DNA of 64,000 nucleotides from Nereocystis luetkeana (taxonomy: Eukaryota; Sar; Phaeophyceae; Laminariales; Laminariaceae), in the NCBI GenBank assembly GCA_031213475.1, contig JARUPZ010000020.1:5567858-5631857 (forward strand), given 5' to 3'. The position numbers and the translations under genes are program-made. The notes below the pieces were generated by a model. That model was not told the origin of the DNA. It was given only the letters and a program-made list of their open reading frames with translations, and searched no databases. Below are positions 63,394-64,000 of this stretch, in pieces (within the stretch, counting starts at the first letter, position 1; the number at the start of each line of letters is the position of its first letter).

Positions 63394-63603
63394 GCGGAGA
63401 TAGCCCGGAGACAGGCGGCGACAGCGAGGATGGAGAAGGCGAGGGACCACGTGACCACGCTCCTGACGAGCGAGCAGGGGCTTCGGTTGCAGAAGCATGG
63501 GCGGAATGGGAAGAGCATGAACCGCACTTTGACCTCTCCCAACCGCGAGTGTCAGACGCTGACCTGGGGCAAGACTCTTCACGACTTGGGCTCCATGCAG
63601 GAG
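63394..63603 (+). CDS. coiled-coil/PH gene, exon 6, end of coil and start of PH-like domain
   Basis: Acceptor CTTGTAATGCAG|, donor CAGGAG|GTGGGT. 70 codons, phase 0 at both ends. Residues 1-28 finish the helix (AEIARRQAATARMEKARDHV). Residues 29-61 read GLRLQKHGRNGKSMNRTLTS ... ECQTLTWGK. The pattern hydrophobic-K-H/Y-x-R-x-G-K ... R ... L-S/T ... L-x-W is how PH domains of the PH_12/plant PLC-like type begin (strands 1-3). This suggests a protein with a long coiled coil and a lipid- or protein-binding PH module, perhaps acting at membranes or the cytoskeleton. The rest of the domain would lie beyond the window. The family assignment is from motif memory only. Confidence 0.65.
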
Positions 63604-63840
63604 GTGGGTTGGGGGGAAACAGGGGTGGGGGGGGGGGGCGTACTCACTCGTTGCTTGCCTTATGTCATTTGACCGTTGACCACGCATTCCTTTCGAGACG
63701 GAGCACCGTTGCTAGTCCTAACAGAGACGCGCCCAACAGTTGAGCGCTGACTACGTTGTTTCCATATATGGGATTTTTTTGCTGTTATTAGACTTCTCTC
63801 CGTTATGTTACGCCGCCTGAGGCCACCGCTTATCTCCTAG

Positions 63841-63859
63841 GATGACGATGGATTGGGAG
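63841..63859 (+). CDS. possible 19-nt micro-exon of the coiled-coil/PH gene
   Basis: CTTATCTCCTAG| GATGACGATGGATTGGGAG |GTAGGG gives DDDGLG plus one base, entering at phase 0. Splice consensus is fair at both ends. Could instead be intronic. Confidence 0.25.
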
Positions 63860-64000
63860 GTAGGGGAGGGGTGTGCTGATGTCTATGTGAAATGTGTGGG
63901 TATGCACCGCTCTTTGTCCGGAAATGCGAGGGTCGTTTTCAGTGTCGGTATGATCGCATGATTACACAAACGGCTGCTCTATCTCCGGACGTACCGGAGT

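Overview
The window looks like repeat-saturated nuclear DNA of a eukaryote. Short, GC-richer exons with GT-AG (and one probable GC-AG) splice signals sit in kilobases of non-coding DNA full of short DNA transposons, tRNA-derived SINEs, CTG/CAG runs and minisatellites. Alanine/glutamate-rich coiled-coil exons, multi-kb introns and the repeat load would fit a large-genome alga or protist; a stramenopile such as a brown alga is my best guess. This is inference, because no rRNA, organellar or taxon-diagnostic gene is present. Nothing bacterial, phage or CRISPR-like is seen.

Genes. The best-supported gene is on the + strand from 47.36 kb to beyond the right edge. Six exons (47360-47527, 49621-49785, 53162-53241, 54419-54503, 61628-61699, 63394-63603) have mutually compatible phases. 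They encode a long Ala/Glu/Arg coiled coil followed by the start of what looks like a PH-type domain. Its introns (1-7 kb) hold most of the repeats on the right side. On the left, a minus-strand gene is proposed: an exon at 11041-10931 with a perfect donor, probable internal coding at 7864-7496 and about 7390-7233, and an acidic last exon at 6929-6424. It lies head to head with a possible plus-strand first exon at 11780-11863. From about 12.7 to 47 kb I find no convincing host gene, only weak ORFs.

Repeats. (1) A ~110-bp TA-flanked MITE (termini TTACGGGGGACC...), 19 copies. (2) A ~90-bp TTAA-flanked, CCC...GGG-ended MITE of piggyBac type, about 20 copies, one nested in another. (3) A ~160-bp MITE with ATGTCAGGAGACA ends. 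(4) A ~250-bp AT-rich foldback element, five copies. (5) Two ~850-bp PIF/Harbinger-like elements with GGCC termini, 3-bp target duplications and transposase N-terminal remnants; one is inserted in a foldback copy. (6) A tRNA-derived SINE family with poly(A) tail, a second tRNA-like repeat, and a poly(C)-tailed dispersed repeat. (7) Minisatellites at 4.5, 19.0, 38, 45.6, 47, 51.4 and 62.6-63.1 kb.

Most unusual signal. Very short TA-bounded words (TACCAGGTA/TACCTGGTA, TATTAATA, TACCGGTA, TACTCGTA/TACGAGTA, TACGTA) are scattered through the window far above chance. Comparing repeat copies with each other shows several of them are clean 4-7-bp insertions at a TA. TATTAATA is exactly the scar that Tc1-style excision of the TA-MITE would leave, so the window may record a very active cut-and-paste system, or a distinct micro-insertion process.
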